Shown in pieces: positions 1-10,249 of a stretch of DNA of 64,000 nt. The stretch's first letter is position 1. The number at the start of each line of letters is the position of its first letter. Made by a program: the position numbers and the translations under genes. The stretch covers positions 19,567,394-19,631,393 of the forward strand of contig CM022672.1 in NCBI GenBank assembly GCA_012295275.1, read 5' to 3'. The stretch is from Chrysomallon squamiferum (taxonomy: Eukaryota > Mollusca > Gastropoda > Neomphalida > Peltospiridae). Under the pieces are notes generated by a model that had not been told where the DNA came from, did no database searches, and worked only from the letters and a program-made list of their open reading frames with translations.

Positions 1-346
1 TTTAATTTGTTAATTAGAATTTTATTCAGATAAAGACAAGAAACATCGCGTTTATTCAATGCATGCATATCTACATACACGAGCACTAAAATACTCACGT
101 ACACCTTCCCTTTTAACAATAACACAAAGTACTGCGTATCTGAAAGTGCACTGAGATACCCGTCAGTTAGTTGATAGCGATACAGATTGAAATATTAACT
201 AAAACCAGTAAAATAATAATAATAATAATAATAATAAATTTTTGAAAAAATCTTGAACAATGAAAACAATTTTAAAATGGTTGTAAAGTTGCCATACTGA
301 GCGCATGCACGCACGGTGGCATACAGGCTCGTCTGCAGAAATGTAT

Positions 347-394
<48 letters not shown>

Positions 395-538
395 TTCGTT
401 TGTTTCTTGACGTGTGTTTAAACTTCTGTGTGTGTGTGTGTGTGAATTTCGTTTGTTTCTTTACGTGTGTTTAAATTCACACACATACACGTTGAAATCA
501 AGGTTTTTAAAAGTAATATCCAGTGACTGTATTTGAAG
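1..538. repeat. Intron sequence with duplicated (GT)n flank
   Basis: No exon was found here. A (GT)n tract at 349-391 is followed by a 32-bp sequence starting GAATTTCG (391-422). Then comes a second (GT)n, and at 444-475 the same 32-bp sequence returns with one or two differences. The block of repeat plus flank was therefore duplicated in tandem. A short (AAT)n lies at 213-236. Confidence 0.7.
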
Positions 539-668
539 CTGTGCCCCAATGAACTGTTTCACGGCACTGTGAACTGTACTGGCGGAGTCGCTTTCAGACC
601 ACACGACGAATGTACGTCTTGCTGTACGGGGTCTGACTGCCAGAACATGCTGAACGCCGTACAGACAG
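539..668 (+). CDS. Gene 1, exon C of an upstream Ly6-like module
   Basis: This exon encodes the C-terminal third of a cysteine-rich module, about 43 residues with the pattern C..C...C..CC....C, including the motif ECTSCCTGSDC. The CC....C ending is typical of Ly6/uPAR-like (three-finger) modules in molluscan secreted proteins. The acceptor AG is at 537-538; its pyrimidine tract is weak, but an in-frame TGA at 524-526 rules out the earlier AG. The donor GTACAC at 669 leaves phase 1, exactly what the next exon at 1192 needs. The same exon type recurs at 2123-2249 with the same 0-to-1 phase, which supports the call. The exons for the start of this module and the signal peptide were not found in 1-538 and must lie upstream. 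The family name is inferred from cysteine spacing only. Confidence 0.72.
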
Positions 669-1191
669 GTACACGGTATTTTATTTACATGTGTAACAAC
701 AGCAGCAACAACAACAACAAAAATAACAACAATAATAATAACAACAATAATAATAATAACAACAACATAAAAATAATAATACAACTACTACTGCTACTAC
801 TACTACAACTACTACTACTACTACTACAACAACTACTAATAATAATAATCAGAATTATAATCACCATCATTATTATTAAAAAAAAAATATTAAAAAAAAA
901 GTTTCACATTAAACTCAAAAAAATAATAAAATTATAATTTAAAATATGTATATAAATCATTATAGTTATTACTATGTGCATGCGTGTGTGTATGTGTGTA
1001 TAAAATGAACAACAGTGACAAAGACGAAATTGACTTATGTAAACAGATGATTAAATTATCATTTATTACTGGGTTTTTTTTTTTTTTTTTTTTTTTTTAA
1101 ACCCAAATATTTATTCATAACACAAACTGACATATTTTATTGCCGGTGTTCTGAACGCATGTGTATGTTTTACAATTTAAAGGATTTCTAG
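669..1191. repeat. Intron with mixed AAC/AAT/ACT trinucleotide tract
   Basis: Positions 690-860 are a compound trinucleotide tract (CAA, AAT, CTA units), giving long false open frames on both strands (poly-Asn, poly-Leu). A T-run occupies about 1074-1098. Confidence 0.8.
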
Positions 1192-1286
1192 TTATTCCTA
1201 CTGTCCTGCACTGTCCTACCTGCACAGATACACGGAACGTTGACGAATGCATGAAAAACATTCAACCATGTGATTTAACTCATGAT
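1192..1286 (+). CDS. Gene 1, exon A of the second Ly6-like module
   Basis: The acceptor is TTTCTAG at 1185-1191 and the donor GTAAGT at 1287. It enters in phase 1 (matching the exon ending at 668) and leaves in phase 0. The 31 codons read through four cysteines: CPTC, then DEC, then QPC. A CxxC opening followed by two spaced cysteines is how molluscan Ly6-like modules usually begin. No other frame stays open across the same splice sites with such a cysteine pattern. Confidence 0.72.
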
Positions 1287-1639
1287 GTAAGTTGAATAAT
1301 TTAAATGTAAAAACAAATTACAATACCTATATCGTATTCGAACCTCTTGTATTTAACTGTAATGTAATTTGCGTGTATTTATTCTGCATTCAGTGATAAT
1401 GAAAACTGTTAAGAACAGTTTCGTATGAGTAACATTTTCAAAACTAATTCGCTAACTTCTGAGTAACAAATTTTAAAATGCTGTTTTGTGACTTTTGAGG
1501 ATGAGGGTTTAGATTAGTGTTTATTTACAGTATTTGTATGTATGGATGCGTACATGCAAATGTGTCTGTATCTATATATGCATGTATTACTATATATTTA
1601 AGTGTATGCTTGTATTTATGAATATTTAATTTGTTTTAG

Positions 1640-1699
1640 ACATGTGAAATTCAGATGAAACAAGGTCGTTATACAGGGAAATGTCAGAATAGTTATAAG
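1640..1699 (+). CDS. Gene 1, exon B of the second Ly6-like module
   Basis: This is a 60-nt, 20-codon exon, phase 0 at both ends, with acceptor TTGTTTTAG and donor GTAAAT. It carries two cysteines (TCE near the start, GKCQ near the end) around a basic, polar stretch with GRYTG, which would form the central finger of the module. Too short to be convincing alone, it gains support from matching the phases of exons A and C and from supplying the expected middle cysteine pair. Confidence 0.68.
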
Positions 1700-2122
1700 G
1701 TAAATTTACATTTTAATCCTTAGCATTTACAGTTACAGAAATTCGTTAAATATAATTCAGTTTGGTTTATCAATAATATACATTATTTTCTCTTGTAGTT
1801 CTGATTTTTCATCGTCATTGTCATCATAACTTTCATCAGATCATCGGCAGTAGCAGAAGAATTATTCTTACAACTACCACTACATCGTTGTTATGTTGTT
1901 ATCATATTCATTCTCATCTTAACACCAACAGGATCACAATATTCATCATCATCATCATTATGATCATCATGTTCATTAGTATCACCACTATCGTCATTGT
2001 CGCCGCGGACATAATCACGATTATAGAGATGATCATCATCGTCATCCGCTCAGTTATCTCGTCTGCCTCTTTCTCTAAAACATCCTGCTGATTATTTTTT
2101 AAAAACTTTATTTTATTTAAAG
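1700..2122. repeat. Intron with imperfect ATC trinucleotide tract
   Basis: Degenerate CAT/ATC repeats fill about 1800-2050 and account for the Ile-rich open frame there. Nothing else is recognised. Confidence 0.7.
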
Positions 2123-2249
2123 TGTGAGTATCAGCATCATACTCATCCTGGTTTTCCCGAATGTTTTCACGACACGTCGGGTGAATGCGTCATCTGCTGC
2201 CATGACGAGAAGTGCGTCAAGCAGGCTTTTGGAGTCTTGAACACTCTGA
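2123..2249 (+). CDS. Gene 1, exon C of the second Ly6-like module
   Basis: The exon has 42 codons plus one base, with acceptor TTTAAAG at 2116-2122 and donor GTATAT at 2250. It is phase 0 in and phase 1 out, as for the exon at 539-668. Six cysteines end in the motif ECVICCHDEKC, which lines up with ECTSCCTGSDC of the earlier copy. Exons A, B and C together make one complete module with 12 cysteines. A (CT)/(GT) rich intron with a 65-bp (GT)n follows. Confidence 0.72.
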
Positions 2250-2351
2250 GTATATGATCATTCGTTTTAATATTTTTTATTTTGTCTGAATGGCTGTATA
2301 TGTAAGTGTATTTTTACGATTATATTTGTGTAAGTATGGAATTTGCTTGTT

Positions 2352-2352
<1 letters not shown>

Positions 2353-2417
<65 letters not shown>
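2353..2417. repeat. (GT)n microsatellite, 65 bp
   Basis: An uninterrupted GT tract inside the intron between the last Ly6-like exon and the first ShKT exon. The rest of that intron (2418-2882) is AT-rich with a T-rich acceptor. Confidence 0.9.
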
Positions 2418-2418
<1 letters not shown>

Positions 2419-2882
2419 CACAAAATCAGTTGTAATAATATAACAAATAAATGCAAATTCAAACTCAGCAATACATCGATTATTATCCACTCAGTATCAG
2501 TTTCTTTTCCCCTGCTTATACACAGCAGTTCCACGCAGATATTAGCGAAAATTAATTTAGACAGCGTTTATATATTTATTTATTTTTAGAATTAAAATAA
2601 TCTTTTTTTTATCTAAATTTTACAATTATACAACTGACAGAAAGCTCACTGATGTAAAAAAAAAAAAAAAAATAAGCACAACAACGATAACATCATCGTC
2701 ATTATTATCACATTCAAAGATAATATAATAATAACAGTAAAATTTAAAAATATACATTAAAATTAATTCATTAAACAAAATTAATATATATCAGCTATAA
2801 CTTAGAGAGTTATATTCAAGAATAATTATTTGCATATATATATATATGTATATTTATTTATTTTTATTTTTATTTTTTTTAG

Positions 2883-3029
2883 CGACCCCTGGTACAACTT
2901 ACCCAAAAGGATGTGCAGATTCGCCATTTTACCCATGCAAAGTTTCAAAACAAGAAATTTGTGCAAACGACTTCTTAGCAATAAATTTTTGCGAACGGAC
3001 TTGTAATGTCGGTAGATGTTTGGTCACAG
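2883..3029 (+). CDS. Gene 1, exon for the first ShKT domain
   Basis: The 147-nt exon is phase 1 on both sides, so it is a self-contained domain exon. The acceptor is the long pyrimidine run ending AG at 2881-2882; the donor is CAG|GTAGGT. After a short Thr/Pro linker it encodes a six-cysteine ShKT domain: GCADSPFYPC, then EIC, NFC, RTC and RC, about 36 residues. The Cys-x-Asp start and the C..TC...C end are family hallmarks. ShKT domains occur in secreted metazoan proteins (proteases, peroxidases, matrix proteins, channel modulators). The name comes from a sea-anemone peptide and does not make this protein a toxin. The position downstream of Ly6-like modules suggests an extracellular adhesive, matrix or mucus protein. 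Confidence 0.85.
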
Positions 3030-3385
3030 GTAGGTGAATTACTGAATTATAGCATCAGATTGAGGCTACGCCTTTGAAAACACGTCACTGTACACACACA
3101 CACACACAGAGACACCAAGACACAGAGAAATTGTTACACAACACGTACACACGTAAAAGCAAATTCGTATTTTACATTATACGTATATGTCTGTCTGTCT
3201 CTGTATACGTGTGAGTGTGATATGCGACTCTATATTTACAAACGTACGTATGTCTCTTTATATGTGTATTTACGCCCACATTTGCATGTGTGTATATATT
3301 CATGTATGTGTTCAACTGTATGCTCGTCTGTTTTATATATATATATATATATTATGTATTATTATTATTATTATTATTATTCCAG

Positions 3386-3531
3386 ACATGACGTCGTCAA
3401 CACCTCCAACCACGACTGAATCGTCTACTTGTGTTGATTCAGATGAGTTTCCATGCTCGACATTTCACGACATTTGTTCTGATGTCGAACTGGCTAAACT
3501 TAATTGTCCAAAGATGTGTAATTTATGTTAA
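3386..3531 (+). CDS. Gene 1, last exon: second ShKT domain and stop
   Basis: The acceptor is TTATTATTCCAG at 3374-3385, entering in phase 1. The exon starts with a Ser/Thr/Pro linker (residues DMTSSTPPTTTESS, likely O-glycosylated). It then encodes a second six-cysteine ShKT domain starting TCVDSDEFPC and ending CPKMCNLC, directly followed by TAA at 3529-3531. Ending on the last ShKT cysteine is normal for C-terminal copies of this domain. No transmembrane segment or GPI signal follows, so the product is probably soluble. The two ShKT domains differ clearly from each other, so this is not a recent duplication. Confidence 0.85.
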
Positions 3532-3770
3532 TACAACAAAAACAAATTGACACATCTGGGGTTTTTTTTTAAATTTGATTCACCGACAGGGATATGTAGT
3601 TCGTTCCGCTAATAATCTTGGATTTACTATTTATAAAAAAAACCAAAAAAAACTATGACATAAATGTTGTTTATTTTTTTTGGTATTTATCAATGATTGT
3701 GTTTCATTCTGTAAATGTCACTTATAAAAGATCAGTTAGGCAGTATTTATATTGATACACAAATAAATAA

Positions 3771-3780
<10 letters not shown>
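3532..3780 (+). other. Gene 1 3' UTR with overlapping AATAAA signals
   Basis: The UTR is AT-rich. AATAAA occurs twice in overlap at 3762-3771. A 38-bp genomic A-run begins at 3780 and would hide the true cleavage site. The gene has introns, so the A-run is not a retrocopy tail; it is simply a poly(A) microsatellite next to the gene end. Confidence 0.5.
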
Positions 3781-3819
<39 letters not shown>

Positions 3820-3900
3820 TAATAAAAAAAATAATAATAAAAAAATAAAAATAAAAAAATAAACAAAAAAATAAATAAAATAAAATAAATAAATACTAAG
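3781..3900. repeat. Poly(A) and AAAT-rich low complexity
   Basis: An A-run to 3817 continues into AATAAA/AAAT-type repeats up to about 3895. Confidence 0.85.
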
Positions 3901-3984
3901 AATGACGCCAAAGCAATATGACAATTCAAAAGAAATCATTTAATTTATGAGTTGTACACATAAATACAGTACTGCTGTAAATAA

Positions 3985-4240
3985 ATGAATGAATGTTTAA
4001 GAAGACATCAACACATTTCAATATTTATATTTATTAAGTATCACAAATATAATTTTAGAACAGCGATGTCTCAACGAGAAATTCTAGTCACTCTAACGAC
4101 CATTTATTGTCAGCAAGGGATATTTTATGTTAACACACCAAAAGTTTTGCTGCAGTGAGTGTGGAGCAATAGTTGGAATGGTAATTAAAAGAGAAATAAT
4201 TTGGGGATCCAACACACCACTCAGATACAGAGCGTTCTTT
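3985..4240 (-). mobile_element. Degraded molluscan tRNA-derived SINE, antisense
   Basis: Read on the minus strand, this matches the dispersed SINE core I know from gastropod and bivalve genomes. On the plus strand the landmarks are ATGTTTAAGAAGACATCAACAC (tail; complement of the usual 3' end), then CAGCAAGGGATATTTTATGT (core), then GTGGAGCAATAGTTGGAATGG and GAGAAATAATTTGG (towards the head). The spacing is about right for a nearly full-length but heavily mutated copy. The family is identified from memory of the consensus; a repeat-library search would settle it. Confidence 0.6.
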
Positions 4241-4261
4241 CAATATTGCACTGGAAATGTT

Positions 4262-4440
4262 CTTAAAAATTAAATACATAGATACGTATGTATTCATACA
4301 TATGTATTCGTGTATGCATACGTACATACATAAACACACATACACACAAAAATACATACAAACATAAATACATACGTACATACAAACATAAATACATACG
4401 TACATACATACATACATCCCCCACACATACATACATAATA
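4262..4440. repeat. (CATA/TACA)n tetranucleotide tract
   Basis: Imperfect CATA repeats next to the SINE copy, producing several overlapping Tyr/Val/Cys-rich false frames on the minus strand. Confidence 0.85.
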
Positions 4441-5202
4441 ACTGATTTGAGGTTTTTCATATACTGAAAAAAAATTTAAGATCTTTTCAGTGTTCAAAGA
4501 AATGGGTTTTTTTAAAGGGTAAATTAAATTCTAAGATATTCGTTATCGAAATAATTATACATATATCTAGAAGAAATCATATAAAATGCGGAAATTGGTG
4601 TTCAAAACGTGAATATTTACACAAGGGAGATAATGCTTAAAAAAACTGATAACATTTTTTTCCCCTCAAGAAAAGTAGTTACTTAACTTTATATTAGTTT
4701 TTATATATGTTTATTTATGGCTGCATACTAATAATGGCTGCCAAACTCATTTTAATTATTTGCTTTAATTTAATTATTTATTTTATTTGTGTTAATATGC
4801 TAAATATTTTATTTTATTTTATTTTATTTCATTTAATTTGATGTTAATATGCTAAATATTTGTATTTGTATATTTATTATTATTCAGTTATTTTAGTTTT
4901 TGTTTCTGATATTGCTAAATGATACGTATTTAACAATACTTTGTGAGTGTTAACAAGACACAAATGTGAAATCTGCGTACGTATGATTGGTTATCTCTCT
5001 CTCTCTCTCTCTGACTTCAACTATAACACCCAGGTCCTTCATTTAAAGAAATTCAGAAACATCTGTAAAATAAAAATGTTTTCTTTCTATTCTGTAAATT
5101 TCTTCTTCTTTTTAAAATATTAATATTTATTTACATACAATTTTATGCATCATAATTTCCGATTTTTTATATACTTTTAATTAAAACTTACTTATCAAAA
5201 AC

Positions 5203-5250
<48 letters not shown>

Positions 5251-5589
5251 TTATGTATTTTTAAACTACATAATAATATACTGAATTTCAGTGATAGGTA
5301 GCAATAATTCATGTTATTCTCTAAACAATCGTCGATTAAGTCTAACACTGACACGGAAACGATTTCGGATTTGCCAAGAGAAATCTAACCTAATTTCACA
5401 TTTGTTAAATTTAATAAGTATTCTTTAAAAAGATAATAAAACGATTATATCGTATGTATGAGTTGCCTTTGTTGCAGACTTCAGTTAATTTGTTTTAATA
5501 TAAATGCAAATAAAGATGACTGCAAATGATTTATTTTGTTGTTTTCTTTTCTTTCATTTTTTTCTTTTTCTTTTTCTCGGAATCTCCAG
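4441..5589. other. Intergenic AT-rich DNA, no gene seen
   Basis: Contains a 17-bp motif TTAATATGCTAAATATT occurring twice (about 4793 and 4846), a short (CT)n near 4996 and an (AAT)n tract at about 5206-5248. No coding potential was found. Confidence 0.6.
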
Positions 5590-6418
5590 CTCCCGCTAAG
5601 CAGGTGCTTGTTCCACATTCACACAATAGATGGCGTTGATGCGAAGTTCTGTGACGTCAGAATACCATATACGGAATGGGGTTAATTAAGCTCAATGTAA
5701 ATGACAACAGAAGAAACGCAAATCGGTCAGCTTGTTTTGTGAGAGTTGACAGTTTTTACAGTGTATTGTATTGTACGGGAATTCACAGATCAAAAGGATC
5801 GTTACCGTGTTTCGCAAGGGATTTCGGATACTAAATTTCACACGTGGGAACTCTTATTTTCGCTGTTTTTTTCCTAGGTTAGCCTAATGTTAGAATACGG
5901 ATAAACCTTCAGTTAGAACGTCATTAAGGTTTGTGTTGATTTTTTCTAAGAAATCTGCGATTTTGTTTGTCAGTTTATATTATTATTGTATATAGCGTGT
6001 AATCCATTTCCTGACAGCAAAAAGTCTTGTTGTGCATTTGCAGATCAGTTTGTTATAGAATTCAAAACATGATCAAGATTTAGAATATCGGGCAGTGGTC
6101 AATTTGCCCGCCATCTTGGGCTCGCGACCTCGGTTTGGACATGAACGAGGGCGTGATGTTTTGTTTATGTGGCCTCTAGATCGGACGGACTTGGCCTTTA
6201 GCTAATTGTTCTTTCATTCTTCCTAAAACTGACAAAATAAATACTTCAGTGATTCGCACTCGATCTGCTGCTTAATATGACAGCGCACACAATTAACATT
6301 TATCGAATCGTTAAAATATAAATATCCCACGGAACATCACGATAAATGGATTTATAATAATAAACAAACTGGACATGTTTGCCCTTGCTTGACACTTATT
6401 GTGTACTTTTCTTTGCAG
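5590..6418 (+). promoter_or_regulatory. Likely promoter and 5' UTR region of gene 2
   Basis: Base composition changes sharply: from about 5590 to 6250 the sequence is much richer in G, C and CpG than anything within several kb on either side, and it has no microsatellites longer than a few units. A perfect palindromic CRE, TGACGTCA, lies at 5652-5659, just before a sequence that could hold a transcription start. An acceptor TTTCTTTGCAG at 6408-6418 shows that at least one non-coding exon precedes the signal-peptide exon. The donor of that exon is not settled; CATTAAG|GTTTGT near 5931 is one candidate. No clear TATA box was found. Confidence 0.45.
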
Positions 6419-6508
6419 CAAATACGACATGTTGTCGTGGTTGGACACCTAAGTGTCACAGCCTTCTTCAGAGAACACAGGTCTAGCCCACGTTGTGATC
6501 GGGCCAAC

Positions 6509-6575
6509 ATGCAGCCCAGTGCATGTTACATCTTGATAATATTTCTGTGTTTTCATGAGGCTGGCACAGGCAAAG
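6509..6575 (+). CDS. Gene 2 start: signal-peptide exon (betaglycan-like)
   Basis: The exon runs 6419-6575, from acceptor TTTGCAG to donor AAAG|GTGAGT. The first ATG that opens a usable frame is at 6509-6511, preceded by about 90 nt of 5' UTR. It encodes 22 codons plus one base: MQPSACY, a hydrophobic core YILIIFLCF (residues 7-15), then HEAGTGK. This is a classic secretory signal peptide with likely cleavage near residues 18-20. It leaves in phase 1, which fits both the candidate exon at 13272 and the betaglycan-like exon at 44082, so these can be joined with or without the cassette. The link to the downstream exons is an inference from strand, phase and the signal peptide such a receptor needs; the 37-kb gap leaves room for error. 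Confidence 0.65.
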
Positions 6576-8339
6576 GTGAGTACTTGGATGTGGGGGTAGT
6601 AATGTTTTGTTTAGCATCAAAACTAGTTAAAGCATGCGAATCATGGACAACATTAGATTCCTTCATAAGAAAGTCCTGTTTAAGAAAAGGATATTCAATT
6701 TGGAATTAATGTTATAAGAAACAATACTGTGTTTTTGTTTATTTACAAGCTATTTTAAACAAAATTACTTGATGTTACTCACCCTATCCCAACCCCCTCA
6801 AATAAAACCAACAGCAAAAAAATACCTCCCCAAGCATAAATATTATACCTTTAAAAATAAAATAAAAATGCTAAAAATAAAACTCTTTCAAAAAAGTAAA
6901 AATATAATGAATGTTGTATAAACAAAATCACTGTATGTTTAAATATAAGTTTAAAAAATTTATTCAGACTTGTACAAAAATTTCAGCATAATGTTTACTG
7001 ATGATGATAGGTAATAAATACTATTTTAAAACTGTCTCATATCCTTTTGTAAAAAAAACCCCAATGAAAGTATTCTTAAAATTGGTTTTCTTTTAGTAGA
7101 ACAAAGATAGTAAAACTAGAATTATTTTAATAGTATACCAAAATCAGTATATATATGTTACATACGTATGTATGTACATACAGACACACAGAGATGAAAC
7201 AAATTGAGGTATACAATTACATTGGATTAAATTATTATTTTTTAAGATATACACAAAACGGATTTTATTACCATGAAAAAAAAATTAGATGCTAAGTTTT
7301 GTTATACGTCTCTGTTACATTTCTGATACTGCGAGATAAGTTACATCAGTGAACAGTTTTTCTGTATGTGTCATTATGTAACTGTTGACAGTAACATTAT
7401 ATCTGCATTATTTAAAAAAAAAAAGAAATATATATATATCTAGGGTATTAAATTTTTTTGTCACTGTTAATCTAGATGTTGAGTTTCTTATAGGTGACAT
7501 TTAATTTCTGGTGAAAAACAATACAGTTGTATCTTTATCAGTGAATCTGGGATTCACAGTGTCATTAAAAAGTCCTTGTGCAGTTTTATATGTTAACAAT
7601 AAACATATTCAAAAGATTTAAAAATTCTTTTCCCTTATGCTTTTTAAGGATCAGTTCTGCCATACACAGATCACAACTGACACAAGTTACCAAAATTTTA
7701 ACATTGCCCAAGGACTTTATAACGACCCTGTATAAATGTGGGATGTAAGGTATTCAAGATATGTGTGAAATTTAGTGTATGATGTAGGTTTACAATATAT
7801 CTGTGAGATTACAAATATATGCAGTTCATGTATGTTACAAGTGTATGATAATGACATGTATGAAGTACATGATATATGTGAGATGCAGGTATTTGGTATA
7901 AGATAGGTATATGATATGTGTGATATGTGTACCTGTATATGTGTATTTAATAAAACTGCTATATGATTTGTTTTGGCACTTAAATAATGACATTTATTTC
8001 TTTGGTACCAATATATAATTAATTACAAGTTTTGTTTTATTTTATTTTCAGTTTAATTTATTGTTGTATAAAATACGCTATTCTGGCACTATGTCCTGCA
8101 GTTAGAGTTTACACATTAATGGATTGTATGTACTGAGAAAAATCATTAAAGCAAATATTTTCTGAGCTAATAGTGGAGTACACATTATACTGCATACATT
8201 TATGATCTTAGCTATGTGAATTTATCTACTTCTGTGGATTGTTAATTTATATTATTGCAACTGATACAGTTCAACCTGTCACAGAGTACTGAACAAAGGC
8301 AGAACACTCATTATAAACTTGATGTTTTGTATTTTGTTT
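6576..8339. other. Intron of gene 2, mostly unique AT-rich DNA
   Basis: No exon was recognised. At 7735-7950 a loose repeat of ATATGTGAGAT-like units occurs (GATATGTGTGATATGTG and variants), too degenerate for a firm period. Confidence 0.5.
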
Positions 8340-9060
8340 TAAATCCTTACTTAAAGCTGGTAATTATGTAATACATTTACCTGTATATATATTTTACTTC
8401 TTACCTGTAAGTATACATTTTACAACTTATCTAAATATTGCAGATTACCTTGTAAATATAAATAACAAATTACCTGCAAACACAAATAGATTAATTGTAA
8501 ATATAAATGACAAATTACCTGTAAACACAAATCACAGAGTTTTTGTAATATATAAACCACAGATTACCTGTAAATATTAATATAAATATAAATTATGGTT
8601 TACCTGTAAACATAAATAAGAGATAAACATAAATATGAATTGTGGTTTACCTGTAAAAATAAATCATAGATTATCAGTAAATATAAGCCACAGGTTACCT
8701 GCAAGTATAAATTACAGATTAGCTGTAAGCATAAATCACAGATTACCTGTAAACATTCATAATAGATTACCTGTAAGCATAAATAATAAACTGTAAACAT
8801 GAGTAATAGATTACTTGTAGATGTAAATCACAGATTACCTGTAAATATAAATGATAGATTACCTGTAAATATAAATCACATATTTATGATATTACTGTTT
8901 ATAAGTATAAATTGCAGGATACCTGTAAATATAAATTACAGATTACCTGTTAACATAAATCATAAACTATATGTAACATATTACCAGGATACACATGCAA
9001 TTTCAGTATGAGTCAGATTACTTGTACCTGTACACATAAATATTGTCTGTATAAATCTGT
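8340..9060. repeat. Degenerate 24-bp minisatellite
   Basis: About 25 imperfect copies of a unit close to GATTACCTGTAAATATAAAT plus CACA. The 24-bp period is a multiple of three, so the array yields open frames on both strands (repeated YLCLQVI-like and PVNIN-like peptides) that are not genes. Confidence 0.85.
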
Positions 9061-9755
9061 TACACATTATCTATATCAGTATTAATTTTATACACCTATA
9101 TTTATGTATTCACAAATAGCCTATTCATAATTATCACAAATTAATAAGTACATATTTATTTCGGTGTATATTTCAGATTAACGTTACACACACATATATT
9201 ATCTGTCACATACATATTACCTGCATTTATTTATCTCAGAGAATAATATGCAATTTATGTTACCACATATATTATCTGTTCACATGCATGTACAAATAAA
9301 TCCTGTATTAGATGTGTATGGATTCATCAAGGATTTCATAATTATTATTATGTATTATCTGAACACATAAGTACCTGTGGTTAATGCATTTAAATGATTT
9401 TATTTATCTTTTTAAAACATTCTGTGGCTGTATATGTTGTAATGTATTTACTCCTCCCATTTTCCCACATGTAGATCATGGGATCTTGTTATTTTCACTG
9501 TTTAAATGGAATTTTTCAATTATTATTATTTTTAGGACGCATTTATCGTCTTTCACTGGATAATAAGAACAAAGCTGTGTTCCTGAAAGCAAAACAGATT
9601 ATTTTTAAGAAACAAAAAAAATAAATGAATGGAAATGTACATAAACTATCAATCACATATCTGAAGAAAAAAAAAGAAAAAGAATAAGCAAGACAACATA
9701 GAATAAGTAAATGTATAAGAAATTAAACAAATGCAAAAAATTAACATTAAAATTG
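9061..9755. other. Intronic AT-rich DNA
   Basis: Loose continuation of TATTACCTG/TTATCTG words up to about 9380, then unique sequence. No gene seen. Confidence 0.4.
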
Positions 9756-9850
9756 ATCTTGGATTGGAACCCAATATCTCAAGATTCTCAAACCTTTTGT
9801 AATAACGACAATACTGCCAATTAGCAGAAATGAAAAGCTTTTTGCATACT
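9756..9850 (-). mobile_element. tRNA-like SINE head, antisense
   Basis: On the minus strand the segment contains an A-box-like CTAATTGGCAG and, about 50 nt later, a B-box-like GGGTTCCAATCC. These are the two internal Pol III promoter elements of tRNA-derived SINEs. A 24-28 nt block (plus strand CCTTTTGTAAT...CAATACTGCCAA, 9793-9820) is shared with 58930-58953, which shows it is dispersed. The element's full extent is not clear; moderately GC-rich sequence continues to about 10150 without a recognisable product. Confidence 0.45.
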
Positions 9851-10249
9851 CTCCTGCACACACGATCCCCAAGGACCAACAAGCAGCACACGTCAGATGC
9901 TTGTTAAACCCGAGGTGGGGGGTCACTGACTTACTGTGTGTGGGATTTACACCATTCTTCACAGTCATGCGGTGTGCTCCCTGGGTGGGACATCCAAAAC
10001 CTTACCCACATTAGATGTGTTGACAGTTGCATTGTGCCCGTGAGTAGATGGGTATGTATAGGTCAGTTAGTATTTGATCAGGCGTACACAGGATCAGAGT
10101 TCATAGATGGAACTTGTACATTTAAAATCCATACACCTCATATAAGTTAATCTCCTACGATGAATGTCACAGTCTGATCATGTTAAGATAAACAACTTGA
10201 GAGGTGATCAGATGTTTGTATTATCCCGTTTAAAGGTAAAATATACCGC

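Noticed and set aside
2883-3531. Calling gene 1 a toxin because of the ShK name
   Set aside because: ShKT domains are common in ordinary secreted animal proteins. The multi-domain layout with Ly6-like modules does not look like a short venom peptide precursor.
3780-3817. Poly(A) run after AATAAA as sign of a processed pseudogene
   Set aside because: The gene keeps introns with proper splice sites, and A-runs are everywhere in the window.
8600-9011. Repeated-peptide open frames on both strands
   Set aside because: A 24-bp minisatellite whose period is a multiple of three keeps frames open without coding.
9756-9850. Functional tRNA gene
   Set aside because: A-box and B-box-like words are present, but no complete cloverleaf (acceptor stem, anticodon arm) can be folded by eye; a SINE head is more likely.
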